Part shown: positions 27,276-36,489 of the stretch, piece by piece
Layout: each line of letters begins with the position of its first letter
How positions within the stretch are numbered: position 1 is the stretch's first letter
Source: Halalkaliarchaeum desulfuricum
GTDB lineage: Archaea; Halobacteriota; Halobacteria; Halobacteriales; Haloferacaceae
Reading direction: 5' to 3'
DNA: 64,000 nt
NCBI RefSeq assembly: GCF_002952775.1
Contig: NZ_CP025066.1
Location: forward strand, 1-64,000
Position numbers and translations under genes: made by a program
The notes under the pieces: generated by a model
The model's input: only the letters and a program-made list of their open reading frames with translations
Databases searched by the model: none
Told to the model about the DNA's origin: nothing

Positions 27276-27560
27276 TCACACGTGTTCGATGTCGACTTCG
27301 TCGCGGTCGCAGTCGAGATCACGGAGGCTGACGATCCGTTCGGCGGCGGCGTGGGCCGACGGTGCGACGACCACCGCGCCGGCGGCGGCGTCGGGGGCTG
27401 TCGCCCGAAACAGCGATTCCTCGCCCTCGAAGTCGGTCGCGTACGTCCGCAGGACACCGACCACTCGCTTCTCGGTCGTCGCGAGGTCCGCCTCGCCGTC
27501 TTCGAACGCGCGAAGCGCCTCTTCGACGTTCCGGAGTGCGGAGATCCGATCCATCGTCAC
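27276..27560 (-). CDS. Small conserved protein coupled to mcm
   Basis: A 94-aa protein. GTG at 27560 shares GTGA with the mcm stop, which implies translational coupling; the ATG at 27554 is an alternative. Sequence RISALRNVEEALRAFEDGEADLATTEKRVVGVLRTYATDF predicts two to three helices, then FRATAPDAAAGAVVVAPS and a C-terminal helix. No function recognised. Being coupled to mcm suggests a replication-related role, by inference. Confidence 0.7.
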   Translation of the reverse strand: MTMDRISALRNVEEALRAFEDGEADLATTEKRVVGVLRTYATDFEGEESLFRATAPDAAAGAVVVAPSAHAAAERIVSLRDLDCDRDEVDIEHV

Positions 27561-30500
27561 GTGGTTCGGAGGTGGTTCTGCCGCGGTTCGTACACCTCGC
27601 CCTTCCGACGGAGCTTCTCGATTTCGTCTTCCGCTTTGGTGGGGTCCATTCCCACATCGTCGGCTCGCTCGAGCACCTCGTCGATCGGAGCACCCTCCTC
27701 GAACTCGTCTTCGAGTTCCTCGATCAGCCCTTTGAGGTTCTTGATCCGATCGCGCTGGCTCTTCGAGGTGCCGGTTTCGATCACGTCGGCGTCGAACTGG
27801 CCGGTCTCGGGATCCACGCCGATGTCCTGGAGGCTCGACTCGACGATGTCGATCACCCGCTGTGCGTCCTCGTGGTCGACGGTGTCGGACAGCCGGACGC
27901 GGGCACTCGCCTCCGAGAGCCGCACCAGCGCCTCCAGCTTCCGGGCGGTCACGGGGACGGGGTCGTCCTCGTCGGCGCCCTGGGCGCGCAGGTCGACGTA
28001 AAAGTCCCGGATGGCCTCGCGCGCCTCGTCGGTCATCGTCGGGAAGCAGTTGCGCTTCGCGTAGGCGATGTACTTGCGCAACAGTTCGGCGTCCAGCACC
28101 GGCTCCACCTCCTGGGTGGCCTGTTCGACCTCCGACTCGGTGAACTCCGAGGTGGCGAGCCGCTCTCGCTGGGTGTTCATCTCCCCGGCGTAGTTCGTCG
28201 TGAGGATGTGATCCGCCAGCCGGGCGTCGTGGTCGGGGTCCGGCTGGTCGGTGACGGTGAAGATGAGGTCGAACCGCGAGATCAACGCCGGCTCGAGGTC
28301 GATCTGTTCGCCGAGGGGTTCATACTGGTCGAACCGGCCGTATTTGGGGTTTGCCGCACCCAGCAGCGAACAACGGGACTTGAGGGTGGCGTTTATTCCG
28401 GCCTTGGATATGCTGATCTTTTGTTGTTCCAATGCCTGGTGCATGGCGGACCGATCCTCGGAGTTGTGAACGATCATCCCGTTCGCGACGAAGTTGTGCG
28501 TCCCCTCGACGGTGAGGTCGTAAACTCGGGGTGTAGCGTACGAATTCATTTCATCGAGGGTCGCTCGGATCCGCTCTCTGAATTGTTTTATTTGCCTGAC
28601 TGCGACGTTTTGAACTTCCTCAAAGCGATCTGTGTCGACAACCCCAGTAAACCACCGTGACACAGTTGATGCGGAAACATCCAAGCCGTCCGACAATTCG
28701 GCAAAGGATATCTGATGCCGTTGTAATTCTTTTCGTAGTGACTTCCAATCGTTCCCAATTTCAATGTCGTTTTTCAGAAGTTTGCGTGCGTTCGATTCCG
28801 CAAGATCAACTGAACATCCGAGCATATCTGCAAGTTGTTCTCTGTAAATTGGGATACGGTCGGAAGACGAATTAGCACTCACGACTTCGGTGCTTTCGAC
28901 CTTTCGCCATTTGACGTCTCCTTTGATAAGAACAGACAGGGTTGACAAGTCTACAGTAGCTATTTCACGCAGGATTGATTTGAACCGTTCTACGATGGTT
29001 TCCCGCAGAACTTCATCATCTCCCCATAGTCGAGAGATTTTTTGTTGACTGAATGGTGTTCCGATAGCAAGTTCCGACTGCGAAACATGATATCGACCTT
29101 TGAGAGTCGTAAGCACTGACCAGGTCGGTTCCCTATCCAGAACTTCCTGATCTGTTTCTGCTCTTTCTTTCCGACGCTTGAATGTAGCGAGGATTGTTTT
29201 TGCACGCTGGATTGATACATTCGCCTTACCGCTCTCGAAGTCACAGTATGTTCCCTTATTTATCCCACACTCAGACTGATGGAGACGAAGATTTCCACGG
29301 ATTTCCTGTAGATAATCTCCGATCTCGGGAACGACATTGAGAATCGTTCGATCCCCGTCTACGATCTCAAGTACGTCCATTAACGCATTCTGCTTCCGGG
29401 TGAGTGTGAATCCAATGTGGCGCGCAAAGCGGTTGAGGGAATCGGCGTCGGTTATCGTTAATACATGTAGATCACGTTTCTCTTTGCGCTCTCTCGTTCG
29501 TAGTTGGCTGGTAATCCCGAACTGTAGAAGAAGAATACGGGTCCCACATAATATTTCCCGACTCGAGGAGTACACTCTGACATTACCTGTCTGAGTATCG
29601 ACCGACCCCTCGCTGTCAACGAGAGCGCGTACGAACGCCTTTTTCTCTCTTGTGGATCCTTCCGTAACCCACGTCGGAAACGCTTTTCCATCGTAATTCT
29701 CGAGATTCATTCCGGCTTCGAGAACGGAGTCCGCATACCTTCGACCGTGCAGACGTACCGTTTCGACGCCATCTTCTCGTTGTTCACTTTCATGTCTTAC
29801 AGGATCGGAACCGAAAGCAGTCAGACACGCTGATTCAAAGTCCCGCAATAATTCTTCCTCTGAATTCGTAAATCGGATTCCGTAGCAGCCACCAGAGCGA
29901 TCGTATACGATATTTCCATCACCGGAAAGATAACCGAGTATGGCCGCTTTTGCCTCCTGTGGGTCTGAATATTGGTGATTTACTTGGGTTTGTGGCTTGC
30001 TGTTGGTGTCAATTTCTGCAGTAATGGGACCTCCGTCACACGCCGGGGTAGGTATCGTGCGTGGGACATACACCCAGTCGTCCTTTTCAAGGTCACTTGC
30101 TGCACGTGTCTTTCGTTCTCCACCTTCCAACACGAAGAATGGATGGTCCTGGGTAGCGGTGAGTTGCTCTCCTGTCTGTAGAGTCACTTTGCACAGGCTT
30201 TCCGGAGCGTGGTATGCATGAATTGCCGTGACAGGTCTTTTGACGAGATTCCCGTCCTCTGCCATTGTCCACACGGTGAAGTCGACATCCCGAATGGTCT
30301 GTCCGTTTTGCAGTTGTTCTATCTCACCGGATGATTTGGCCTCTCGAGCCAGTTCTCCGATTTGCCGAACACTCCCATCACCCACACTCACAAGAGTTTC
30401 ACCAGTCACACACCGCATTTTGTCCAGTTCGTCGACTGCGGCGATCCCCTTATCAGCGAGCACGAGCGCCCCGGCCTCCAGTGTCCACTGCTGGCCGTCG

Positions 30501-33184
30501 CCGAAGTCGTCGCGTACAGCTGCAGCCGTGTTGTGCGTGACGATCCCGTTTCCGACGAAGTTGTGCGTTTCCGGGACTGTCAGATCGAATACTTCTTTTT
30601 CACCGGTGTCGACCGCAGAAACAACTTTGTCCCAGACCAGTGAAGCTTCGGCTACTTCCTCAACGAAGGGACGATAATCCCCGAGATCACGCTCGGCGAG
30701 GATGTTATTAGTGCGTTCTCGGCTTGGGTTGTTCCCTCGAATAATATTTTGATAATAATCCCCACCCGCTCCGTCCGTTTTTATGAGCGTTTTTCCGATT
30801 GGGAGCCGCTCCCCACGTCGGGTCGTGTCCTCTACGATGGTCTTTAACGCTGCCTCTTTTTTTGTCGAGTTGAACCCTATTTGCTCAGCAAAGACATCGA
30901 TATCCTTTCCATAAATAGTGAGATGGGTTTGGATCGATTTGGATTCGATTTCGTATCCATTTTTAAGTACAGTAGTTCCTCGTCGGTCGCGTTCTCTTCG
31001 CCGTGCACGTATGCCGTACGACTCGAGCATACGTTGGATCTGACGGGCAAACTCATCATCTATTGTCGAGAATTGGATGCTTGAGCCACCCTGTCTTCGA
31101 GCCGAGACACAGCCGTCTGCGTCAAACAGCCCTTGAAGGAACGCGTCAGCGTGTTCTGCCGTCATCAGGCGCGGTTCGAGGCCGATATCGGTTTTTGGTG
31201 ACTCGACGCCGAGGTTGCTAAAGAACCGCGCGACTGTCACACTATGGAAACGAATACATGGGACTCGATTCTCCTGATATTCGATTTCTACTGATCTATC
31301 GAACGTCGATTTGATGCACTCGGCTGCCTTTCGGAGAAGTTCTTCGTCCGAGTTAGAGATCCGAACGTGTCCTCTGTTTTCACCCCTTGAAGAGACGGAT
31401 ACATCACCATCACCGAATACGAGTCCAATAAGGTACATCAGGTCTTCATCGAATCGGTCCGGAATACGGATATCGTGGCCATGACGAAGCATCGCCCGGT
31501 CTATCTCGATATCCTCGAGATCCGCATCTATCGCCTCAAGAATCCGGTCAAGTTTATCAAGAGGTAGGTACCGATTCGCAAGGGAGTCATATATAAAGTC
31601 CTCCGACAAGTCAAGCGCAGCAGCAGCTTCACGGAGTGTACCGAACCTCTCAAAAAGCTGCTGACGCAGGAATGTAATCGACTCTTCGGTCGGTTTGACC
31701 TTCTCCTGTGTAAACTCGATGAAGTCACGAACTGGTGGACTGTGTTTATTAACCTCTTTGTATTTCGGTACTGCCACGTGATCGCCTGATTTGATATCCG
31801 AAATCTCGCGCCACTCGATCCCCCTCTCGCCACAGACGAGGACGGGCGTGTTGACCGATGCTTCCAACTCCTTTCCGTGCGCTGTTTCGATCCGCCGGCA
31901 CGGCTTCTCGGGCATTCGCCAGACGTGAGAACTCTCGCGTAGTTCCATCTCGCCGCTTTCGCGGTCGAAGCTGTAGACTTCGTGGTCGCTTTCGGCAGCG
32001 GTGTCTTCGTCTACGGGATCAGGGTGGTGTTCCTCTGCAAGTTCGCGGATTGGCATGAAGCCTTCCGCGGTGTGAATCTTCGTATCACCGGTCACGCACA
32101 GCCCTGCTGAGCTGCTGCCTTTCCCCGAGGTGTACACCGATCTCGGGGCGATATTTTGTATGTATGAAAGTAGCTGGGACTTCCCAGTACCGGGGTCCCC
32201 GATCAACAGCATGTGCAGGTCCCCCCGGATCCGGGAGCCGTCGGGGAGGTGTTTGGTAACGCCGGAAAACAACTGGAGAATCATCGCGAGCTTCTCCTCT
32301 TCGAAACCGTAGATCGACGGCGCGACCGAATCCACCATCTGCTGGTAGATGTCCTCCTCGCTCGACCGCTCGATGATGTCCTGGACGTCCTCCTGGGTGA
32401 TGTCCATGTCCTCGAACTCCTCGTCCTCGATCGAGATGGAGACGCCGTCCATGTACAGATCGAAGACGGGAGTTTTCTCGTTGCCGTCGGTCATCTGCTC
32501 GATGTGCAACACGCCGACGACGGTGACGTGGTCGCCCGGCGTCACCTTGCCGGTGATGTCGTCTACGATGTCGACGTCGATCGCCTGCGGGGTCTGACCG
32601 CCGCGCAGCCCCTCGGGCGACTCCTGGACGCGGAGCTTCTGGGAGTCGATGAACTCCGACTGGTCGTGGTTCACGCGGAACGGGCCCTGTCGCTCACAGC
32701 CCTGACACTCGTGGGGCTCCTGGAACCCCGACTCCGACTGGGGGATGTACGTCATCGTGCCGCAGCGCTGGCACTCGAAGGCGGCCTCGGTGACCTTCGG
32801 ACGGACGTCGGTTGCCTTCCGGACGATCCCCTGGACGGCGATCATCCGGCCGATGTGGTCGTCCTGGACGCGGATTCCCCGGATGTCGATCGTCTTCGAC
32901 CGCGGGAGGTTCTCGACCCGAACGTGCGCCTGGCCGAGACTCACGTCCGCCGGGAGGTCGTACAGCCGCAGCGCCTCCTCGGCGTACTCGCGGAACTGCT
33001 CGGGCTTTGCGAGGTAGTCCTCCGCGAGGTCGGGATCGAACGTGTACAGGTCGTCGTAGTCGACGTACAGCGACCGCTGTTCGTTGGGGTACCGCTGGGC
33101 GAGTTGCCCGATCTCGTCGCGGTAGTAGTTGCGATAAAACTGGATGAATCGCTCGGTGAGTTCGTCCGTTCCAGCCGTGGCCAT
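27557..33184 (-). CDS. mcm: MCM replicative helicase with two inteins
   Basis: The unspliced product is 1875 aa from ATG 33184 (MATAGTDELTERF); removal of the inteins (523 and 650 aa) leaves a 702-aa MCM, the normal haloarchaeal size. The N-terminal OB domain contains a C4 zinc finger (CQRC...CQGC). The helicase core has Walker A GDPGTGKSQ (about residues 329-337), Walker B VDELDKM and the arginine finger region SRFDLIF, followed by a C-terminal winged helix. Intein 1 interrupts SSSAGL/T shortly after Walker A, and intein 2 interrupts DKMR/S directly after Walker B. Without splicing the helicase cannot work. The gene is divergent from atpH. The flanking small gene at its 3' end is translationally coupled. 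Confidence 0.95.
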   Translation of the reverse strand: MATAGTDELTERFIQFYRNYYRDEIGQLAQRYPNEQRSLYVDYDDLYTFDPDLAEDYLAKPEQFREYAEEALRLYDLPADVSLGQAHVRVENLPRSKTIDIRGIRVQDDHIGRMIAVQGIVRKATDVRPKVTEAAFECQRCGTMTYIPQSESGFQEPHECQGCERQGPFRVNHDQSEFIDSQKLRVQESPEGLRGGQTPQAIDVDIVDDITGKVTPGDHVTVVGVLHIEQMTDGNEKTPVFDLYMDGVSISIEDEEFEDMDITQEDVQDIIERSSEEDIYQQMVDSVAPSIYGFEEEKLAMILQLFSGVTKHLPDGSRIRGDLHMLLIGDPGTGKSQLLSYIQNIAPRSVYTSGKGSSSAGLCVTGDTKIHTAEGFMPIRELAEEHHPDPVDEDTAAESDHEVYSFDRESGEMELRESSHVWRMPEKPCRRIETAHGKELEASVNTPVLVCGERGIEWREISDIKSGDHVAVPKYKEVNKHSPPVRDFIEFTQEKVKPTEESITFLRQQLFERFGTLREAAAALDLSEDFIYDSLANRYLPLDKLDRILEAIDADLEDIEIDRAMLRHGHDIRIPDRFDEDLMYLIGLVFGDGDVSVSSRGENRGHVRISNSDEELLRKAAECIKSTFDRSVEIEYQENRVPCIRFHSVTVARFFSNLGVESPKTDIGLEPRLMTAEHADAFLQGLFDADGCVSARRQGGSSIQFSTIDDEFARQIQRMLESYGIRARRRERDRRGTTVLKNGYEIESKSIQTHLTIYGKDIDVFAEQIGFNSTKKEAALKTIVEDTTRRGERLPIGKTLIKTDGAGGDYYQNIIRGNNPSRERTNNILAERDLGDYRPFVEEVAEASLVWDKVVSAVDTGEKEVFDLTVPETHNFVGNGIVTHNTAAAVRDDFGDGQQWTLEAGALVLADKGIAAVDELDKMRCVTGETLVSVGDGSVRQIGELAREAKSSGEIEQLQNGQTIRDVDFTVWTMAEDGNLVKRPVTAIHAYHAPESLCKVTLQTGEQLTATQDHPFFVLEGGERKTRAASDLEKDDWVYVPRTIPTPACDGGPITAEIDTNSKPQTQVNHQYSDPQEAKAAILGYLSGDGNIVYDRSGGCYGIRFTNSEEELLRDFESACLTAFGSDPVRHESEQREDGVETVRLHGRRYADSVLEAGMNLENYDGKAFPTWVTEGSTREKKAFVRALVDSEGSVDTQTGNVRVYSSSREILCGTRILLLQFGITSQLRTRERKEKRDLHVLTITDADSLNRFARHIGFTLTRKQNALMDVLEIVDGDRTILNVVPEIGDYLQEIRGNLRLHQSECGINKGTYCDFESGKANVSIQRAKTILATFKRRKERAETDQEVLDREPTWSVLTTLKGRYHVSQSELAIGTPFSQQKISRLWGDDEVLRETIVERFKSILREIATVDLSTLSVLIKGDVKWRKVESTEVVSANSSSDRIPIYREQLADMLGCSVDLAESNARKLLKNDIEIGNDWKSLRKELQRHQISFAELSDGLDVSASTVSRWFTGVVDTDRFEEVQNVAVRQIKQFRERIRATLDEMNSYATPRVYDLTVEGTHNFVANGMIVHNSEDRSAMHQALEQQKISISKAGINATLKSRCSLLGAANPKYGRFDQYEPLGEQIDLEPALISRFDLIFTVTDQPDPDHDARLADHILTTNYAGEMNTQRERLATSEFTESEVEQATQEVEPVLDAELLRKYIAYAKRNCFPTMTDEAREAIRDFYVDLRAQGADEDDPVPVTARKLEALVRLSEASARVRLSDTVDHEDAQRVIDIVESSLQDIGVDPETGQFDADVIETGTSKSQRDRIKNLKGLIEELEDEFEEGAPIDEVLERADDVGMDPTKAEDEIEKLRRKGEVYEPRQNHLRTT
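28463..30412 (-). mobile_element. Intein 2 of mcm (650 aa) with LAGLIDADG endonuclease and HTH array
   Basis: Starts with Cys in CVTGETL and ends with VHN before Ser+1. The LAGLIDADG motifs are ILGYLSGDGNIV (about residues 158-169) and VRALVDSEGSVD (about 261-272), both retaining an acidic catalytic residue. It is about 120 residues longer than intein 1. The extra segment (about 330-600) contains several HTH-like stretches: SECGINKGTYCDFE, SQSELAIGTPFSQQKISR and FAELSDGLDVSASTVSRWF. Base composition is visibly AT-richer than flanking exteins. THNFVANGMIVHN is the standard C-terminal splicing motif. Confidence 0.93.
30530..32098 (-). mobile_element. Intein 1 of mcm (523 aa) with LAGLIDADG endonuclease
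   Basis: Starts with Cys in CVTGDTKIH and ends THNFVGNGIVTHN before Thr+1. LAGLIDADG motifs are LIGLVFGDGDVS (about residues 220-231) and LQGLFDADGCVS (about 320-331), with both catalytic Asp present. An HTH-like segment (TLREAAAALDLSEDFIYD) precedes the endonuclease. No stop codon or frameshift, so both splicing and homing look intact. AT-rich relative to the exteins. The 39-aa extein between the two inteins (30413-30529) carries Walker B. Confidence 0.93.
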
Positions 33185-33521
33185 CGCGACGGGATACGTC
33201 GGCATCACGTATGAACCTCATGTTCGCAGCGCGAAAGTGAACGCTCGCCCACCCGGGGCAGCGAGTCGCAAAGGTTTCCGTGCTCAATCTGGAACGGAGC
33301 CACATGCAGGTTGAGGCGCCGCACGTCGCGTGGTTCCTCGGCCAGACGCCGACGCCTACCGGCCAGTTGGCCAGTTCGAGCTCCTGTCCGGACTCCCCGT
33401 GTGGGCACAGGTGCTCGTTATCCTGCCGTTCTCGTCGGCGGGACGTTCGGACGCTACCGGCCGGTGCGTCCGGGTTTCGCAAACACCTTATACGCCGATT
33501 TGCATGTTGTACACGACGAAT
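33185..33521. other. Intergenic region between mcm and atpH
   Basis: 337 bp without a gene I can support. It must carry the divergent promoters: minus-strand TTCATACG near 33210 for mcm and CCTTATACG at 33487-33495 for atpH, the latter about 27 nt before its ATG. The GC-rich middle holds only open frames without coding character. I see no tRNA or clear repeat. Confidence 0.5.
33487..33495 (+). promoter_or_regulatory. Promoter (TATA) of the ATP synthase operon
   Basis: CCTTATACG ends 26 nt before the atpH ATG, so the operon mRNA is probably leaderless or nearly so. Confidence 0.6.
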
Positions 33522-33854
33522 ATGGCGAGACCCGAAGTTCTCGAACGAGTGAAGGCCGCCGAGCGCGAGGCCGACCAGATCATCGAGGAGGCCGAGACGG
33601 AGGCCGACAAGATCATCGAGGAGGCCCGCGAGGAGGCCGGCCGAATCCGGAGCGAGGCCGAACAGGAGGCCGAAGAGGCGGCCCAGAAGCGACTCGAGGA
33701 GGCCCGCGAGGAAATCGAAGCCGAACGGGAGGAGATCCTCGAATCTGGACGGGAGGACCGGGCCGAACTCGAAGAACGAGCCCGAGACCGGTTCGACGAC
33801 GTGGTCGACCTCGCGTTAGAACGGTTCGAGGAGGCGGTACATGCTCAGACCTGA
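33522..33854 (+). CDS. atpH: A-type ATP synthase subunit H
   Basis: A 110-aa peripheral-stalk subunit. Almost the whole chain is a right-handed-type coiled coil of repeating EAE/IIEEA segments (ADQIIEEAETEADKIIEEA), as expected for the H subunit that pairs with E in the A-type stator. It is the first gene of the operon, which follows the usual haloarchaeal order H-I-K-E-C-F-A-B-D. Its end overlaps the start of atpI by 14 nt. Confidence 0.9.
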   Translation: MARPEVLERVKAAEREADQIIEEAETEADKIIEEAREEAGRIRSEAEQEAEEAAQKRLEEAREEIEAEREEILESGREDRAELEERARDRFDDVVDLALERFEEAVHAQT

Positions 33855-35934
33855 GCGGATGAGCAAGGTCTCGGTGACGGGATCCAAGCGGGTGATGGAC
33901 GACGTCATCGAGGCCGTTCACGACCTCAACCTGCTCCACATCAGCGAGTACGACGGCTCCTGGGACGGGTTCTCCCCGGGAGATCCGATGGAGGGCGCCG
34001 AGGAGACGTCCGAAAAGCTCGTGACTGTTCGCGCCCTCGAGAGCATTCTCGACCTGGATCCCGAGGACGCCGGCGCACGCAGAGTCCTCTCGGACGACGA
34101 CATCGAGGCGGAACTCGAGGAGGTCCGCGAGCGGGTGAACGAACTCGACGACAGGCGCGAGGAGCTGAAAGACGAACTCCGGGAGATCGACGAGAAGATC
34201 GACTCGATGGAACCGTACGCCGACCTGGGGATCGATCTCGATCTGCTGTCGGGCTATGACACCCTCGCGGTGGCGGTCGGGCTCGGCAAAGCCAAGGACG
34301 CCGAGGCCGCACTCGAGGAGGCGGAGTCGATCGGTCCGTTCGAACTGTTCTCCGGCGACCGGACAGTCGCGGTGTTCGCCCGGCCGACATCGGGCTCGGA
34401 GGACCCGATCGCGGACGCGCTCGTCGGTGTCGACTTCCAGCCCCTCGACGTTCCGACAGCCGAAGGAAGCCCCGAAGACTACGTTCGGGAGCTCCGTTCG
34501 CGGCGTCGGCAGGTAGACTCGAAGCTCGACAACGTCGAAAGCGAACTCGAGGTCGTAAAACGGGAGGCTGCGGACTTCCTACTAGCAGCCGAAGAGGAAC
34601 TCTCTATCGATGCACAGAAGCGCGATGCACCGCTTTCGTTCGCGACGACCGCCAACGCGTTCGTCGCCGAAGGGTGGATCCCGACCGAGCGCTACGAGGA
34701 ACTCGAAGACGCGATCCAGGACGCGGTCGGCGACCACGCGGAAGTCGAGGAGATCGAGCGGGCGGAGTTCGCTCCCGACGGCGACCACCACAGCGAAGCA
34801 GTCGGCGAGGCCGCGACGGACGGCGGATACGAGACGACCGACGAGAAACCACCGGTAGTCCAGGACAATCCCCGGGTCGCTGCACCGTTCGAGACGCTCG
34901 TGAACGCGGTCTCTCGGCCGAAGTACTCGGAGTTCGATCCGTCGCTGCTCGTTTTCCTCACGTTCCCGCTGATGTTCGGATTCATGATCTCCGACATCGG
35001 CTACGGGGTTCTCTACGTCGCCATCGGCTACTACTTCTGGTCGAAGTACGACACGACAGGGATGAAAAACGTCGGTGCGGTCGCGATGTGGGCCGGCGCG
35101 TTCACGATCTTCTTCGGCTTCCCGTTCGGCGGCGACGTCTTCGGTCACCACCTGCTGGATACGGAGATGGCGAAGGGTGTCGCGCCCGGGTACACCAGTT
35201 GGGCCCAGGCGTGGCTGGTCGTGACGGTACTGTTCGGCGTGCTCCACCTGAACATCGGCTACGTGCTGTCGTTCGTGAGTACGATCCAGCATCACGACTT
35301 CAAACACGCCATGTACGAAGCCGGATCGTGGCTGCTCCTGTTGAACGGCCTGTGGGTGTGGGTGTTCAGCGCCCACTACTACGAGGCGAAACCCGAGATC
35401 CTGTTTGCGGCGTTCGAGACGACCCTCGGGATCCAGACGCAGGGGCTCCCAGAGATCGTCGGTCTCGCCGGTCTCGTTGCCGTGGCGGTCGGCGCCGTCC
35501 TGCTCGCCGTCGGGGAACCCCAGGAACTACCCGAGGTGCTGTCGCCGCTGGTGAACGCGGTCTCGTACACCCGGATGACTGCCGTGCTCCTCGCGAAGGG
35601 CGGGATGGCGGTCGCCGCGAACCTGCTTGCGTTCGGCGCCTACATCGAGGACGGCAGTTTCGTCTTCATGTTCACTCCCTCGAACCTCGCAGATGCCCGG
35701 GCGGCCGGCCAGGACATCGTCTTCGCCGGACTGACGACGCAGGGTGCCGTCGGCGTCGTTGCGGGCATCCTGGTTGCGATCCTCGGTCACATCGTCGTGT
35801 TGATGCTCGGGATCACCGCCGCCGGCATTCAGGGAATCCGTCTCGAATACGTCGAGTTCTTCAACAAGTTCTACGAGGGCGGCGGTCGGAAGTACGACCC
35901 GTTCGGCTACGTCCGTCGATTCACGAGAGGCTGA
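33841..35934 (+). CDS. atpI: A-type ATP synthase subunit I (a)
   Basis: A 697-aa subunit. The N-terminal cytosolic half (about 1-340) contains long charged helices that contact the stator (ELEEVRERVNELDDRREELKDEL). The C-terminal half contains about seven to eight transmembrane helices that form the ion half-channels next to the K ring, with the conserved arginine-containing helix near SYTRMTAVLLAKGGMA (about 570-590). Length and layout match the archaeal I subunit. 257 nt separate it from atpK, more than elsewhere in the operon. Confidence 0.93.
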   Translation: MLRPERMSKVSVTGSKRVMDDVIEAVHDLNLLHISEYDGSWDGFSPGDPMEGAEETSEKLVTVRALESILDLDPEDAGARRVLSDDDIEAELEEVRERVNELDDRREELKDELREIDEKIDSMEPYADLGIDLDLLSGYDTLAVAVGLGKAKDAEAALEEAESIGPFELFSGDRTVAVFARPTSGSEDPIADALVGVDFQPLDVPTAEGSPEDYVRELRSRRRQVDSKLDNVESELEVVKREAADFLLAAEEELSIDAQKRDAPLSFATTANAFVAEGWIPTERYEELEDAIQDAVGDHAEVEEIERAEFAPDGDHHSEAVGEAATDGGYETTDEKPPVVQDNPRVAAPFETLVNAVSRPKYSEFDPSLLVFLTFPLMFGFMISDIGYGVLYVAIGYYFWSKYDTTGMKNVGAVAMWAGAFTIFFGFPFGGDVFGHHLLDTEMAKGVAPGYTSWAQAWLVVTVLFGVLHLNIGYVLSFVSTIQHHDFKHAMYEAGSWLLLLNGLWVWVFSAHYYEAKPEILFAAFETTLGIQTQGLPEIVGLAGLVAVAVGAVLLAVGEPQELPEVLSPLVNAVSYTRMTAVLLAKGGMAVAANLLAFGAYIEDGSFVFMFTPSNLADARAAGQDIVFAGLTTQGAVGVVAGILVAILGHIVVLMLGITAAGIQGIRLEYVEFFNKFYEGGGRKYDPFGYVRRFTRG

Positions 35935-36191
35935 CGGCGGCTCGTCGGTTCTCTTTCCGACGTTTTCCATCCGAACTCCTTGCTGACGGCCGTGACGATT
36001 TTGTTCGGCACGATCGAGCCCTCTTTTCAAGACCCGTCGCTCCTGTGCATGTACTTCACACATTCGATATCGGAGAAAACAGCCGGTTAGGCCCCTGCGA
36101 CGAACGTCTTTGGGAAGCTTTATGGCACTTCTGGCAGCAATAAACTACTGTTCGGAGAGCGGCGAACACTACTCGAAGTGGATTGATACCA

Positions 36192-36470
36192 ATGCTCGAA
36201 ATCGCATACGAACTCGGAAGTTTCGCACTGCAGAACGGCGCTGAGACTGGCGGCTGGGATCCGGAGGCGGCCCAACACCTCGCGAGCGCCGCGGCGGCGA
36301 TCGCCGTCGGCCTCGCGGCCCTCGGATCGGGATACGCCGAACGCGGGATCGGTGCCGCCGCGGTCGGCGCGATGGCCGAAGACGAAGATCTGTTCGTCCG
36401 CGGCCTGATTCTGACAGTCATCCCGGAAACGCTCGTCATCCTCGCGCTGGTCGTCGTGTTCCTGGTCTAA
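36192..36470 (+). CDS. atpK: A-type ATP synthase subunit K (proteolipid c)
   Basis: A 92-aa, two-helix rotor-ring subunit. Helix 1 is HLASAAAAIAVGLAALGSGYAERGIG, helix 2 is LFVRGLILTVIPETLVILALVVV with the ion-binding glutamate in IPETL. ATG 36192 (MLEIAYELG) is preferred to an in-frame TTG at 36183. The 257-nt upstream spacer holds GCTTTATGG (about 36117-36125) and GCAATAAACT, so an internal promoter that boosts production of this multi-copy subunit is likely. Confidence 0.92.
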   Translation: MLEIAYELGSFALQNGAETGGWDPEAAQHLASAAAAIAVGLAALGSGYAERGIGAAAVGAMAEDEDLFVRGLILTVIPETLVILALVVVFLV

Positions 36471-36489
36471 ACGACCACGGGTTTCACAA

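Noticed and set aside
28463-32098. Insertion sequence or frameshifted pseudogene inside mcm
   Set aside because: The frame is continuous and the insert boundaries match intein splicing blocks exactly.
33205-33521. Possible small protein or tRNA between mcm and atpH
   Set aside because: Open frames lack haloarchaeal composition, and no cloverleaf with a TPsiC arm could be formed by eye.
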